A stretch of 64,000 nt of DNA from positions 310,001 through 374,000 of the forward strand of contig NZ_JACHJP010000003.1 of the NCBI RefSeq assembly GCF_014203715.1, written 5' to 3'. Within the stretch, counting starts at the first letter, position 1; each line of letters starts with the position of its first letter. A program made the position numbers and the translations under genes. The notes below the pieces were generated by a model. That model was given only the letters and a program-made list of their open reading frames with translations, had not been told where the DNA came from and made no database searches. Positions 18,951-27,475 of this stretch are shown piece after piece. This DNA comes from Streptosporangium saharense. GTDB taxonomy: Bacteria; Actinomycetota; Actinomycetes; Streptosporangiales; Streptosporangiaceae.

Positions 18951-20444
18951 ATGGGTGCGCGGCGTTCCAGAGGAGTGTTACGCGTCAAGTCGGTCGAGCA
19001 GTCGATCAGGGACACCGAGGCCCCCGAGCACCGGCTGCGCAAGGACCTCTCGGCGATCGACCTGACCGTGTTCGGCATCGGCGTCATCGTCGGCACCGGA
19101 ATCTTCGTGCTCACCGGACGGGTCGCGAGAGACCTGGCCGGGCCCGCGGTCGCGCTGTCGTTCGTGGTGGCCGGGATCGTCTGCGCGCTGGCCGCGCTGT
19201 GCTACGCGGAGTTCGCCTCGACCGTGCCCGTCGCCGGGTCGGCCTACACCTTCTCCTTCGCCACGCTGGGGGAGTTCCCCGCCTGGATCATCGGCTGGGA
19301 CCTGACGCTGGAGATGGCCCTGGCCGCCGCGGTCGTCGCGGTCGGCTGGTCGGGCTACCTGACGTCGTTGCTGACCTCCTTCGGGATACATCTGCCCGAG
19401 GCGATAGCGGGGGAGGGGGCGGCCTTCAACCTGCCCGCCGCGTTGATCGTGCTGATCCTCACCGCGGTCCTGGTCGCCGGGGTCAAACTGTCGTCCCGGG
19501 TGAACCTGATCATCGTCGCGATCAAGATAGCCGTGGTGCTGCTGGTGATCGTCGCGGGGCTGTTCTTCATCAACGGGGCGAACTACACGCCGTTCATCCC
19601 GCCCGCGCAGCAGACGCCCGCCGTCGAGGGGCTGGCGGCCCCGCTGATCCAGGTGCTGTTCGGCGTCACGCCGGTCGCGTTCGGGGTCTTCGGCGTCTTC
19701 GGCGCGGCGGCGATCGTGTTCTTCGCCTACATCGGCTTCGACATCGTGGCGACCGCCGCGGAGGAGACCCGCCGCCCGCAGCGCGACCTGCCGATCGGCA
19801 TCATTGCCTCACTCGGCATCTGCACGGTCCTGTACGTCGCGGTCTCCCTGGTGGTCGTGGGCATGCAGCCGTACTCCAAGCTCAGTGAGGCCGCGCCGCT
19901 GGCGGACGCCTTCAAGGCGGTCGGGCAGACCTGGGCGGCCACGCTTATCAGCATCGGCGCGCTGGCCGGTCTCACCACCGTCGTGATGATCCTCATGCTG
20001 GGCCAGTCGCGGGTGCTGTTCGCGATGTCCCGGGACAACCTGCTGCCGAGGAGCCTGGCCAAGGTCCACCCGAGGTACGGCACCCCGGCCAGGATCACGA
20101 TCATCATGGGCGTCGTCGTCGCGGTGCTGGCCGGGCTGGTGCCGCTGTCCACGATCGCCGAGCTGGTCAACATCGGTACGCTCTTCGCGTTCGTGGTCGT
20201 CTCGATCGCGGTGATCATCCTGCGCCGGACCCGTCCTGACCTGCCGCGTTCGTTCCGCACGCCGCTGGTCCCGCTGGTGCCGATCCTGTCGGTGCTGGCC
20301 TGCCTCTACCTGATGCTCAACCTGCCGGTGGAGACCTGGCTCAGGTTCGTGGTGTGGATGATCATCGGTGTCGTCATCTACGGCCTGTACGGCTACCGCC
20401 ACAGCCGCGTCGCCCACCCGACCGAGACCGGAACCGGGGTGTAG
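18951..20444 (+). CDS. APC-family amino acid permease (CAT-like)
   Basis: 497 residues from the ATG at 18951 with AAGGAGG 5 bases upstream. After a cytoplasmic N-terminus with HRLRKDLSAIDLTVFGIGVI it has the unwound helix-1 motif GTGIFVLTG, then about 12 helices and the APC region FFAYIGFDIVATAAEETRRPQRDLP split across helix 6 and its loop. This is typical of cationic amino acid (YfnA/CAT) transporters that import arginine, lysine or branched substrates with protons. The substrate is not determined. Next to dxs, as often seen in actinomycetes. Confidence 0.9.
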   Translation: MGARRSRGVLRVKSVEQSIRDTEAPEHRLRKDLSAIDLTVFGIGVIVGTGIFVLTGRVARDLAGPAVALSFVVAGIVCALAALCYAEFASTVPVAGSAYTFSFATLGEFPAWIIGWDLTLEMALAAAVVAVGWSGYLTSLLTSFGIHLPEAIAGEGAAFNLPAALIVLILTAVLVAGVKLSSRVNLIIVAIKIAVVLLVIVAGLFFINGANYTPFIPPAQQTPAVEGLAAPLIQVLFGVTPVAFGVFGVFGAAAIVFFAYIGFDIVATAAEETRRPQRDLPIGIIASLGICTVLYVAVSLVVVGMQPYSKLSEAAPLADAFKAVGQTWAATLISIGALAGLTTVVMILMLGQSRVLFAMSRDNLLPRSLAKVHPRYGTPARITIIMGVVVAVLAGLVPLSTIAELVNIGTLFAFVVVSIAVIILRRTRPDLPRSFRTPLVPLVPILSVLACLYLMLNLPVETWLRFVVWMIIGVVIYGLYGYRHSRVAHPTETGTGV

Positions 20445-20447
20445 CGG

Positions 20448-20825
20448 TCAGAAGGAGAACACCGGGCCGGTGAGGGCCGTCAGCTCGCACCGGTTGTCGT
20501 AGGTGTGCTCGAAACGCACGGCTCTGCCCTCCCACGTCCCCGAGGCGCTCACGGTGTGCGGCACCCGCTCCTCGTCGCAGATCATGTCGATGTCGTAGGT
20601 CATCCTCGTCAGGTCGCCCCCGAACCTCCCGAGCATGCCGCAGGCGGTGGCGAAGGAGGGACGGGAGTCGTCCCGGTCGCACCGCAGCAGGACGCTCCTG
20701 GCCGGACTGTCGCCGACCGACAGGCTGAGCGTGACCGCCGACTCGGAGACCGCTCCGGAGAGCGGGGAGGGCATGGTCGCGGCGGTGAGCGTCAGGACGG
20801 TGGCCACGATCTTGACGGTTCTCAT
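20448..20825 (-). CDS. subtilisin inhibitor-like (SSI family) secreted protein
   Basis: 125 residues from the ATG at 20825 (an ATG at 20837 is also possible). A signal peptide of about 27 residues precedes a domain matching Streptomyces subtilisin inhibitor: four cysteines in the SSI order (LLRCD, TACGM, MICDE, NRCEL), a GTWEGRAVRFEHTY strand and the ending TGPVFSF like SSI SSVFAF. SSI proteins are extracellular dimers that block subtilisin-type proteases. Aligned to SSI, the reactive-site loop after the third Cys reads DEERVP where SSI has PMVYDP, putting Glu at P1 and P1'. It ends 3 bases from the convergent permease stop. Confidence 0.78.
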   Translation of the reverse strand: MRTVKIVATVLTLTAATMPSPLSGAVSESAVTLSLSVGDSPARSVLLRCDRDDSRPSFATACGMLGRFGGDLTRMTYDIDMICDEERVPHTVSASGTWEGRAVRFEHTYDNRCELTALTGPVFSF

Positions 20826-20926
20826 GCCATCGGTCATTCCCGCCACCGGGCAAAGATCGGGACCGGATCGTCCCAAAGATCATCCGGCGGTGACCGCCCC
20901 CGGCGAGGGGACGGCCACCGCGCGTG

Positions 20927-23011
20927 TCACGCGGGGACGGAGGCGACGCCCCGGGGGAGGAAACGCGGCTCGGCGACACCGGCGCGGTCCAGGTAGGGGG
21001 TGACGCCCCCCAGGTGGAACGGCCAGCCCGCGCCGAGGATCATGCACAGGTCGATGTCCTGGGCCGCCGCGACCACGCCCTCGTCGAGCATGATGCGGAT
21101 CTCCTCGGCCAGCGCGCGCAGGGCGCGCAGCCGTACCTCCTCGGCGGTCGAGGGAGAGGTCCCACCGGCGAAGAGGGCCGTGGCCTCCCGGTCCAACGAG
21201 AGGTCGGGGGCGTAGACCCCGGGCTTGCCCGCCGCCACCAGCCGGGCGAGGTTCTCCGAGACGCCGTAGCGGTCCGGGAAGGCCGCGTGCAGGGTCTCCG
21301 CGACGTGCAGCGCGACGGCGGGACCGACGAGCTGGAGCAGCGTGAACGGGGTCATCGGCAGCCCGAGCCCGTCGAGCGCGTGGTCGGCGACCTCGATCGG
21401 GGTGCCCTCGTCGACGGCGCCGATGACCTCGCCCATGAACCGGGTCAGCAGCCGGTTGACCACGAACGCGGGCGCGTCCTTGACCAGCACCGACGACTTC
21501 TTCAGTGTCTTCCCGACGGCGAAGGCCGTGGCCAGCGTCGCGTCGTCGGTCTCCGCGCCCCGGACGATCTCCAACAGCGGCATCACGGCGACCGGGTTGA
21601 AGAAGTGGAACCCGACGACCCGCTCGGGATGCCGCAGGCCCGCGGCCATCTCGGTGACCGGCAGGGAGGAGGTGTTGGTCGCCAGCACGCACTCGGCGGA
21701 GACGACCTCCTCGACCTCGGCGAACACCTTCTTCTTGACCCCGAGGTCCTCGAAGACCGCCTCGATCACGAAGTCGGCGTCGGCGAAGGCGTCCTTGGTC
21801 AGCGACCCGGTCACCAAAGCCCTGAGCCGGTTGGCCTGGTCGGCGGACAGGCGGCCCCTGCCGAGCAGCCGGTCGATCTCGGCGTGCACGTGGCCGACGC
21901 CCCTGTCCAGCCTCTCCTGGTCGAGGTCGGTCATCACGACCGGCACCTCAAGGCGGCGGGCGAACAGCAGCGCCATCTGGGAGGCCATCAGGCCCGCGCC
22001 GACGACCCCGACCTTGGTGACCTTGCGGGCCAGCTCCCGGTCGGGGGCTCCGGCGGGCCGCTTGGCCCTGCGCTGCACCAGGTCGAAGGAGTACAGACCG
22101 GCGCGCAGCTCGTCGCCCATGAGGAGGTCGGCCAGCGTCTGGTCCTCGGCGGCGAAACCCTCGCTGCGGGAGGCGGTCCGGGCCAGCTCGATCAGGTCGA
22201 GGGCGCGGTAGGGGGCGGGGGAGGCGCCGCGCAGCTTCATGTCGACCAGGAAGCGGGCGTCGGCGAGGGTCTTGGACCAGTCGTCCACGGTGTGGTCGGT
22301 CCGGGAGACGGTCTCCTCGCCGCGCAGTACCCGGGCCGCCCAGCGCAGCGACTCCTCAAGGAAGTCGGCGGGCTCGAACATCGCGTCGGCGACGCCCGCC
22401 GCGAACGCCTCGGGGCCCTTGATCATGCGGTTCTGGGAGAGCGGGTTCTCGACGATCAGCTTGATGGCGGTGGCCGGGCCGACGAGGCGGGGCAGCAACT
22501 GGGTGCCGCCCCAGCCGGGCACCAGGCCGAGGAAGCACTCGGGCAGCGCCACGGCCGTCACCCCGGAGGAGATCGTCCGGTAGGTGCAGTGCAGGGCGAT
22601 CTCAAGGCCGCCGCCCATGGCCGCGCCGTTGACGAACGCGAACGACGGCACGTCCAGCTCGCCGAGGCGGCGGAACACCTCGTGGCCGAGCTGACCGATG
22701 CGCAGCGCCTGCTCCTGGCCGGTGATCACCGGCAGCCCCTTGAGGTCGGCGCCGACCGCGAAGATGAACGGCTTGCCGACGACGCCGACGGCCGCCAGGT
22801 CGCTCCTGGCCGCGACCGCGTCGAGCGCCTCGCCGAGCGACGCGAGCCCGGCGGGGCCGAAGGTGGACGGCTTGGTGTGGTCGAAGCCGTTGTCCAGGGT
22901 GATCAACGCCATCAGACCGGCGCCGTGGGGCAGCTCGACGTCGTGGACGATCGCCTTCGTGACGACCTCGTCGGGGAACAGTGTTTCGAGGTTCTTTCCG
23001 TTTTCGGTCAC
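20927..23011 (-). CDS. fadB: fatty acid oxidation complex alpha subunit (enoyl-CoA hydratase/3-hydroxyacyl-CoA dehydrogenase)
   Basis: 694 residues. The N-terminal crotonase half (to about 300) has the oxyanion-hole segment FVNGAAMGGGLEIALHC and ALPECFLGLVPGWGGTQLLP; the dehydrogenase half has the NAD site VGVVGAGLMASQMA (about 325), HFFNPVAVMPLLEIV with the catalytic His, and the C-terminal domain. It performs the middle two steps of beta-oxidation. The GTG at 23011 follows GGGAGGG and overlaps the thiolase stop by four bases (GTGA), so the pair is translationally coupled. Gene order is thiolase first, as in actinomycetes. Confidence 0.93.
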   Translation of the reverse strand: MTENGKNLETLFPDEVVTKAIVHDVELPHGAGLMALITLDNGFDHTKPSTFGPAGLASLGEALDAVAARSDLAAVGVVGKPFIFAVGADLKGLPVITGQEQALRIGQLGHEVFRRLGELDVPSFAFVNGAAMGGGLEIALHCTYRTISSGVTAVALPECFLGLVPGWGGTQLLPRLVGPATAIKLIVENPLSQNRMIKGPEAFAAGVADAMFEPADFLEESLRWAARVLRGEETVSRTDHTVDDWSKTLADARFLVDMKLRGASPAPYRALDLIELARTASRSEGFAAEDQTLADLLMGDELRAGLYSFDLVQRRAKRPAGAPDRELARKVTKVGVVGAGLMASQMALLFARRLEVPVVMTDLDQERLDRGVGHVHAEIDRLLGRGRLSADQANRLRALVTGSLTKDAFADADFVIEAVFEDLGVKKKVFAEVEEVVSAECVLATNTSSLPVTEMAAGLRHPERVVGFHFFNPVAVMPLLEIVRGAETDDATLATAFAVGKTLKKSSVLVKDAPAFVVNRLLTRFMGEVIGAVDEGTPIEVADHALDGLGLPMTPFTLLQLVGPAVALHVAETLHAAFPDRYGVSENLARLVAAGKPGVYAPDLSLDREATALFAGGTSPSTAEEVRLRALRALAEEIRIMLDEGVVAAAQDIDLCMILGAGWPFHLGGVTPYLDRAGVAEPRFLPRGVASVPA

Positions 23012-24207
23012 TTCGCGCCCTCCCAGGCGAGGTTCTCCCAGACGACCGTTCCGCCCATGCCCATGCCGACGCACATCGTGGTCACGCCATACCGTACGGC
23101 GGGGCGCTCCCCGAACTCGCGGGCGAGCTGCGTCATCAGCCGCACCCCAGAGGAGGCCAGCGGGTGACCGTAGGCGATGGCGCCGCCGTACGGGTTCACC
23201 CGGGGATCGTCGTCGGCGATGCCGAAGTGTTCGAGGAAGGCCAGCACCTGCACGGCGAAGGCCTCGTTGATCTCGAACAGGCCGATGTCGGAGACCGAGA
23301 GCCCGGCCAGGCGCAGTGCCCGCTCGGTCGAGGGGATGGGACCGACCCCCATGACCTCGGGATCGACGCCCGCGAAGGCGTAGGAGACCAGGCGCATCCT
23401 GGCCGTCAGGCCCAGTTCCTGGGCGACGTCGGCGGCGGCCACGACGCAGCCGGTGGCGCCGTCGTTGATGCCGGAGGCGTTGCCCGCGGTGACCCGGCCG
23501 TGCGGGCGGAAGGGGGTCTTGAGGGTGGCGAGCGCCTCCAGGTTGGTGCCGGGGCGGGGCGCCTCGTCCGCGCCTGCCAGCCCCCAGCCCCGCTCGGCGG
23601 AGCGGGTCGCCATGGGGACCAGGTCGGGCTGGATGTTCCCGTCGGCGTAGGCCTTGGCTGCCTTCTCCTGGGAGGCGACGGCGAAGGCGTCCGCGCGCTC
23701 CCTGGTGATCGACGGGTAGCGGTCGTGCAGGTTCTCCGCGGTCATCCCCATGACCAGGGCGGAGCCGTCCACGAGCCGCTCGGCGAGGAAGCGGGGGTTG
23801 GGATCGACGCCCTCGCCCATCGGGTGGCGGCCCATGTGCTCGACGCCCCCGGCGATGGCGACGTCGTAGGCGCCGAAGGCGATGCCCCCGGCGACCGAGG
23901 TCACCGCGGTCATGGCGCCCGCGCACATCCGGTCGATCGCGTAACCGGGCACCGTCTTCGGCAGCCCGGCCAGGACGGCGGCGGAGCGGCCGATGGTCAG
24001 GCCCTGGTCGCCGATCTGCGTGGTGGCCGCGATCGCCACCTCGTCGACGCGCTCGGGCGGCAGGTTCGGGTTACGCCGCATCAGCTCACGGATGACACGG
24101 ATCACGAGGTCGTCCGCTCGCGTCTCGGCGTACAGGCCCTTGGGACCCGCCTTGCCGAAGGGCGTGCGCACACCGTCGACGAATACGACGTCACGAGACG
24201 AAGGCAC
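23008..24207 (-). CDS. fadA: acetyl-CoA C-acyltransferase (thiolase)
   Basis: 399 residues from the GTG at 24207 behind ACGAGGAGCG; an in-frame start at 24240 would add 11 residues. Typical thiolase I/II features: VDGVRTPFGK at the N-terminus, the nucleophilic Cys in IDRMCAGAMTAV, INEAFAVQVLAFLEHF in the middle with NPYGGAIAYGHPLASSGVR (His base) and MCVGMGMGGTVVWEN with the second catalytic Cys. It cleaves 3-ketoacyl-CoA to acetyl-CoA, ending the beta-oxidation cycle begun by the partner subunit, with which it forms the FAO complex. Confidence 0.94.
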   Translation of the reverse strand: MPSSRDVVFVDGVRTPFGKAGPKGLYAETRADDLVIRVIRELMRRNPNLPPERVDEVAIAATTQIGDQGLTIGRSAAVLAGLPKTVPGYAIDRMCAGAMTAVTSVAGGIAFGAYDVAIAGGVEHMGRHPMGEGVDPNPRFLAERLVDGSALVMGMTAENLHDRYPSITRERADAFAVASQEKAAKAYADGNIQPDLVPMATRSAERGWGLAGADEAPRPGTNLEALATLKTPFRPHGRVTAGNASGINDGATGCVVAAADVAQELGLTARMRLVSYAFAGVDPEVMGVGPIPSTERALRLAGLSVSDIGLFEINEAFAVQVLAFLEHFGIADDDPRVNPYGGAIAYGHPLASSGVRLMTQLAREFGERPAVRYGVTTMCVGMGMGGTVVWENLAWEGAK

Positions 24208-24611
24208 GGGTTCGCTCCTCGTTGCTGGGTGGCTACCCACCCCATGCTACTCGTCGGTAACAACCTTTGGTACGACCGGGCGGGCTGTGTCCCGGTTGTG
24301 GGGGGTGTCGGTATATCGAATTTCCGGTTGAGATGACGATTAGGGGTATTTCTCGGAAATATCAGTTAACCGGAGATTCGCTCCGTGTTTGATGGGAGAA
24401 ATGGCATCCATCCAACGCGCTTTTCGGGTGTCGCCGCAGGTAGAGATATATTTTTGGATGGTTGGCGGCATTATCCGCCTAATCGACATCTATATCATCG
24501 TCAAACACTGATATTTGTGCGGTTATTGCTGCTTGAGACGTTCCGTCTGTTCCCGCCTCGTTGAAGTCCAGGCCCTCGACTGGCCGGGGCGGGAGACAGA
24601 AGGGGCAACTC
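24208..24611. other. AT-rich intergenic stretch
   Basis: About 400 bases, with a distinctly AT-rich core (about 24300-24540: ATATATTTTT and TATATCATC-like runs). No gene, riboswitch or known RNA was recognised. It probably holds the promoter of the secreted nuclease and marks the start of the second accessory region. Confidence 0.5.
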
Positions 24612-25232
24612 GTGAGACGAGTCGTCACCGCGGCTCTCGCCGCCCTCTTTCTCACCCTCCTCACGACCGGTACGGCATGGGCCACCCCGCCCGGTATCCC
24701 CTCGCCGTCCACCGCCGCCGCCAGGCTCGGCACGCTCACCGTCGCGAGCGAGTCGCACCAGTCCACCTACGACCGCGCTCTCTTCCCCCACTGGATCACC
24801 ATCAGCGGCACCTGCAACACCAGGGAGACCGTGCTCAAGCGCGACGGTTCCGGCGTGGTCGTCAACTCAAGCTGCGCCCCGACCTCGGGTAGCTGGTACT
24901 CCCCCTACGACGGCGCCACCTGGACCGCCTCTGGTGACGTCGACATCGACCACATGGTGCCGCTCGCCGAGGCGTGGCGCTCGGGGGCTTGGGCGTGGAG
25001 CACAGCCCAGCGACAGGCCTTCGCCAACGACCTCAACGGCCCCCAGCTCTGGGCGGTCACCGACAACGTCAACCAGCAGAAGAGTGACCAGGACCCCTCG
25101 ACCTGGCAGCCGTCCCTGCCCGCCTTCCGCTGCGCCTACGCCTCGGCGTGGATCCAGGTGAAGTGGGCCTACGGCCTGTCCCTGCAGAGCTCGGAGAAGA
25201 CCGCCCTGCAGAACATGCTCGCCTCCTGCTGA
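24612..25232 (+). CDS. secreted HNH-family endonuclease
   Basis: 206 residues from the GTG at 24612 with AAGGGG upstream. A signal peptide ends near residue 25 (TGTAWA). The catalytic motif DIDHMVPLAEAW (from residue 111) followed by NDLNGPQLWAVTDNVNQQKS is the HNH (GmrSD C-terminal/DUF1524-like) active site, with DxDH supplying the metal-bound base. Four cysteines (two near 60-80, one near 177, one at the end) could form disulfides outside the cell. Likely an extracellular nuclease for nutrient scavenging or competition. A hairpin terminator follows. Confidence 0.85.
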   Translation: MRRVVTAALAALFLTLLTTGTAWATPPGIPSPSTAAARLGTLTVASESHQSTYDRALFPHWITISGTCNTRETVLKRDGSGVVVNSSCAPTSGSWYSPYDGATWTASGDVDIDHMVPLAEAWRSGAWAWSTAQRQAFANDLNGPQLWAVTDNVNQQKSDQDPSTWQPSLPAFRCAYASAWIQVKWAYGLSLQSSEKTALQNMLASC

Positions 25233-25244
25233 CCCCTTCTTCCC

Positions 25245-25281
25245 GTACGGCCGCCGCCCCATGACCGGGCGACGGCCGTAC
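25245..25281 (+). terminator. terminator of the HNH nuclease gene
   Basis: A 15-base inverted repeat with one mismatch (25245-25259 with 25267-25281), followed by TTTT. Confidence 0.75.
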
Positions 25282-25282
25282 C

Positions 25283-25317
25283 CCTTTTCCGGCGTTTCCA
25301 GAAATTTCCGGAAAAGG
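25283..25317. repeat. inverted repeat before the YCII gene
   Basis: CCTTTTCCGG (25283-25292) and its exact complement at 25308-25317, 15-base loop, about 85 bases before the YCII start. It could be an operator or a second hairpin. Confidence 0.4.
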
Positions 25318-25401
25318 CTTATGCCTTGCTACCTGCTGTTGTTTCGATAAGTCTGTGAGCAGAGGTCCGCTTCGGTCGCCGTGACAGCGAGGAACACACA
25401 C

Positions 25402-25749
25402 GTGAAGTACGTGCTGATGATCTACAACAACCCCGAGACCTGGGAAGACCTGTCGAGCGAGGAGCAGGGCGGCCTGATCGGCGAGGCCAGGGCGCTGGTG
25501 GCGGAGCTGACCGCCTCGGGGGAGTGGGTCGGCGGCGAGGCCCTGGCCGCCTGGTCGCGGGGCAGGACCGTCCGGGTGCGGGACGGAGACCCCATCATCA
25601 CCGACGGGCCGTTCGTCGAGGCGAAGGAGTATCTGGCGGGATACTGCGTGATCGACTGCGCCACCGAGGAACGCGCCCTGGAGATCGCCGTCCGCTGGCC
25701 CGACGCCAGGATCTGCGCGATCGAGGTCCGGCCGGTCGAGCCCCCCTGA
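25402..25749 (+). CDS. YCII/DGPF-domain protein
   Basis: 115 residues from a GTG at 25402, 8 bases after GAGGA; an in-frame GTG at 25381 is less likely. The sequence fits the YCII-related DGPF family: KYVLMIYNNPETW at the start, ITDGPFVEAKEYLAGYCVID near residue 60-80 and WPDARICAIEVRPV at the end. Members are ferredoxin-fold proteins often linked to ECF sigma factors; the role is usually unassigned. No sigma gene is adjacent here. Confidence 0.85.
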   Translation: MKYVLMIYNNPETWEDLSSEEQGGLIGEARALVAELTASGEWVGGEALAAWSRGRTVRVRDGDPIITDGPFVEAKEYLAGYCVIDCATEERALEIAVRWPDARICAIEVRPVEPP

Positions 25750-25771
25750 CGGGCGCGTCCCGTGAGGGGGG
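25741..25771. terminator. bidirectional hairpin between YCII and PepSY genes
   Basis: A 13-base inverted repeat with one mismatch (25741-25753 with 25759-25771), overlapping the YCII stop and 10 bases before the convergent PepSY stop. Confidence 0.7.
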
Positions 25772-25780
25772 CCGGGCAGG

Positions 25781-26143
25781 TCAGTCGTCGTCCTCGGTCT
25801 CCTGGTCGGTCTCCTGGTCGTGCTCCAGGATCGCGCCGGTCGTGGCGTCGATCTCGAAGTCGTGCTCGACGGAGTCCTTGCGAAGCTCGATCTCCCAGGT
25901 GGTCGGGGTCTCGTCGCCGTCGAACTCCGCCTCGGTCAGCTGGGCGCCCGGCACCTTGTCCAGAGCGATCTTGACGGCCGCGTCCCGCTGGATCTTCGCC
26001 TGGGCCTCACCGGGGGCGGGGGCCTGCTCGGCGGAGGTGGAGGAGGGCGCCGGGGAGGGGTTCGCCGCGAAGGCCGCGCCACCTCCGGCGACGGCGAGGG
26101 CGAGACCGGCGGTGACGATGGTGGCTCTCATGATGTTTCGCAT
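25781..26143 (-). CDS. secreted PepSY-domain protein
   Basis: 120 residues. Signal peptide to about residue 27 (GGGAAFA), a Pro/Ser/Ala-rich linker, then one PepSY unit (AVKIALDKVPGAQLTEAEFD, EIELRKDSVEHDFEIDATTG) and an acidic tail of Asp, Glu and Gln. PepSY domains are thought to restrain proteases or bind cell-envelope ligands. The gene lies just downstream of the two-component genes on the same strand, an arrangement common in actinomycetes where the PepSY protein is a target of the regulator. Confidence 0.85.
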   Translation of the reverse strand: MRNIMRATIVTAGLALAVAGGGAAFAANPSPAPSSTSAEQAPAPGEAQAKIQRDAAVKIALDKVPGAQLTEAEFDGDETPTTWEIELRKDSVEHDFEIDATTGAILEHDQETDQETEDDD

Positions 26144-26200
26144 GCCCTTACTGTGCGGCCCGCCGCGATAGCGCCACGCTGCGGGAACGCTAAGGGAAGG

Positions 26201-27475
26201 TTAAGACCGCGCGGGCGGGCCGAAGGCCACCTCGACGCGGGCGCCGCCCTCCCCGGACGCGCGCACGTCCAGCGACCCACCCGACGACTCCGCGGTACGG
26301 CGGGCGATGTCCAGCCCCAGGCCGGTCGAACCGCCCCCGCTGCTGCCCCGGTCCAGCAGCCCGGCGTCGAAGCCGGGACCCGCGTCGGTCACGGCCAGCA
26401 CCGCGCCGCCCCCGGCGCCGGGCGTGAGCCGTACACCAAATGGGGTGCCCTCTGGGGTGTGCGCGAAGACGTTGCCGAGCAGCGCGTCCACGCACGCGGC
26501 CAGCTCACCCGCGGAGACCGCGACCGGCAGCTCCTCCCCGGGAAGGTCGAGATCCATCGTCCGGTCCTGGTCCTCGGCCAGCACCGACCAGAACCGCACC
26601 CGGTCGGCCACCACCGAGGCGGCGTCACACGACCTCCCCACGGGTGAACGCTGCCTGGCCGTGTCGATGATCGAGGTCACGGCCCGTTCCAGCTCGTCAA
26701 CGCGTGCCCCGATCTGTGCCGCCTCTGCGGGGTCGGACAGGGCCTCCGCGGTCAGCCGCAGCCCGGTCAGCGGGGTGCGCAGGCGGTGGGAGAGGTCGGC
26801 GACCGACTCCCGCTCCGCGGCCAGCAGGTCGTCGATCCGCCCGGCCAGGTGGTTGAGGGCCGAGGCGACGGAGCGGACCTCCGGCGGTCCCTCGGGTACG
26901 GCGCGGGCGGTCAGGTCACCCCCGGCGAGCCGGTGGGAGACCCCGGCCAGGGCGGTGATCGACGCCGTCACGGTCCTGGCCAGCCGGTCCGCGACCGCGA
27001 TGCCGAGGCCGGTCAGCGCCAGCCCGAGGATCAGCAGCCCGGCCCACGCCTCCCGCACCCCCCGGCCGAGGTCGGCGTCGCTCACGAACGCCCGCACGAC
27101 CACGGTGCCCAGCGTCGGGCTCTGCACCGAGACGAGGACCTCGACGCCACCGGGCACCCGCGCGGTGACGCTGCGACCGAGCGCCGCCAGGCGGACCGCG
27201 TCGGAGCGGGGCGCGGCTTGGCCGATCGTCTCCCCGCCCGGCAGGAAGACCGTCAGCGGGTAGCCCCCGGACGCCGCGACCTGCTCGACCGTGAGCGTCA
27301 GGTCTCCCGCCGACAGGGTGCCGACGGCCGCGGCTACCGATTCGGCCGTGTCGGTAGCGCGGTCGACGGCGGCGTTCTCCGCGACCGTGCCGATCAGCAG
27401 GGCCATCGGCACCAGAAGGGCGACCAGCACCAGCGAGGTGGTGGCCGCCATGACCAGCGCCAGCCAGCGCCTCAC
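26201..27475 (-). CDS. sensor histidine kinase
   Basis: 424 residues starting at a GTG that overlaps the response-regulator stop (GTGA). A first membrane helix (about 7-30), an extracellular region of about 120 residues, and a second helix (about 145-165) lead to a HAMP domain, the HisKA dimerisation helix with the phospho-acceptor H230 in DLSHRLRTPLTG and a C-terminal ATPase domain containing VTDAGPGFD and GGSTGLGLDIAR. It autophosphorylates in response to an unknown envelope signal and passes the phosphate to the regulator encoded just upstream. Confidence 0.93.
   Translation of the reverse strand: MRRWLALVMAATTSLVLVALLVPMALLIGTVAENAAVDRATDTAESVAAAVGTLSAGDLTLTVEQVAASGGYPLTVFLPGGETIGQAAPRSDAVRLAALGRSVTARVPGGVEVLVSVQSPTLGTVVVRAFVSDADLGRGVREAWAGLLILGLALTGLGIAVADRLARTVTASITALAGVSHRLAGGDLTARAVPEGPPEVRSVASALNHLAGRIDDLLAAERESVADLSHRLRTPLTGLRLTAEALSDPAEAAQIGARVDELERAVTSIIDTARQRSPVGRSCDAASVVADRVRFWSVLAEDQDRTMDLDLPGEELPVAVSAGELAACVDALLGNVFAHTPEGTPFGVRLTPGAGGGAVLAVTDAGPGFDAGLLDRGSSGGGSTGLGLDIARRTAESSGGSLDVRASGEGGARVEVAFGPPARS

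Noticed and set aside
20924-23167. Plus-strand frame of about 750 codons opposite fadB
   Set aside because: Shadow of the fad genes; amino-acid composition is biased and no motif appears.
24300-24611. Riboswitch in the AT-rich leader of the HNH nuclease
   Set aside because: No recognisable conserved core or set of paired stems of any known class could be drawn.
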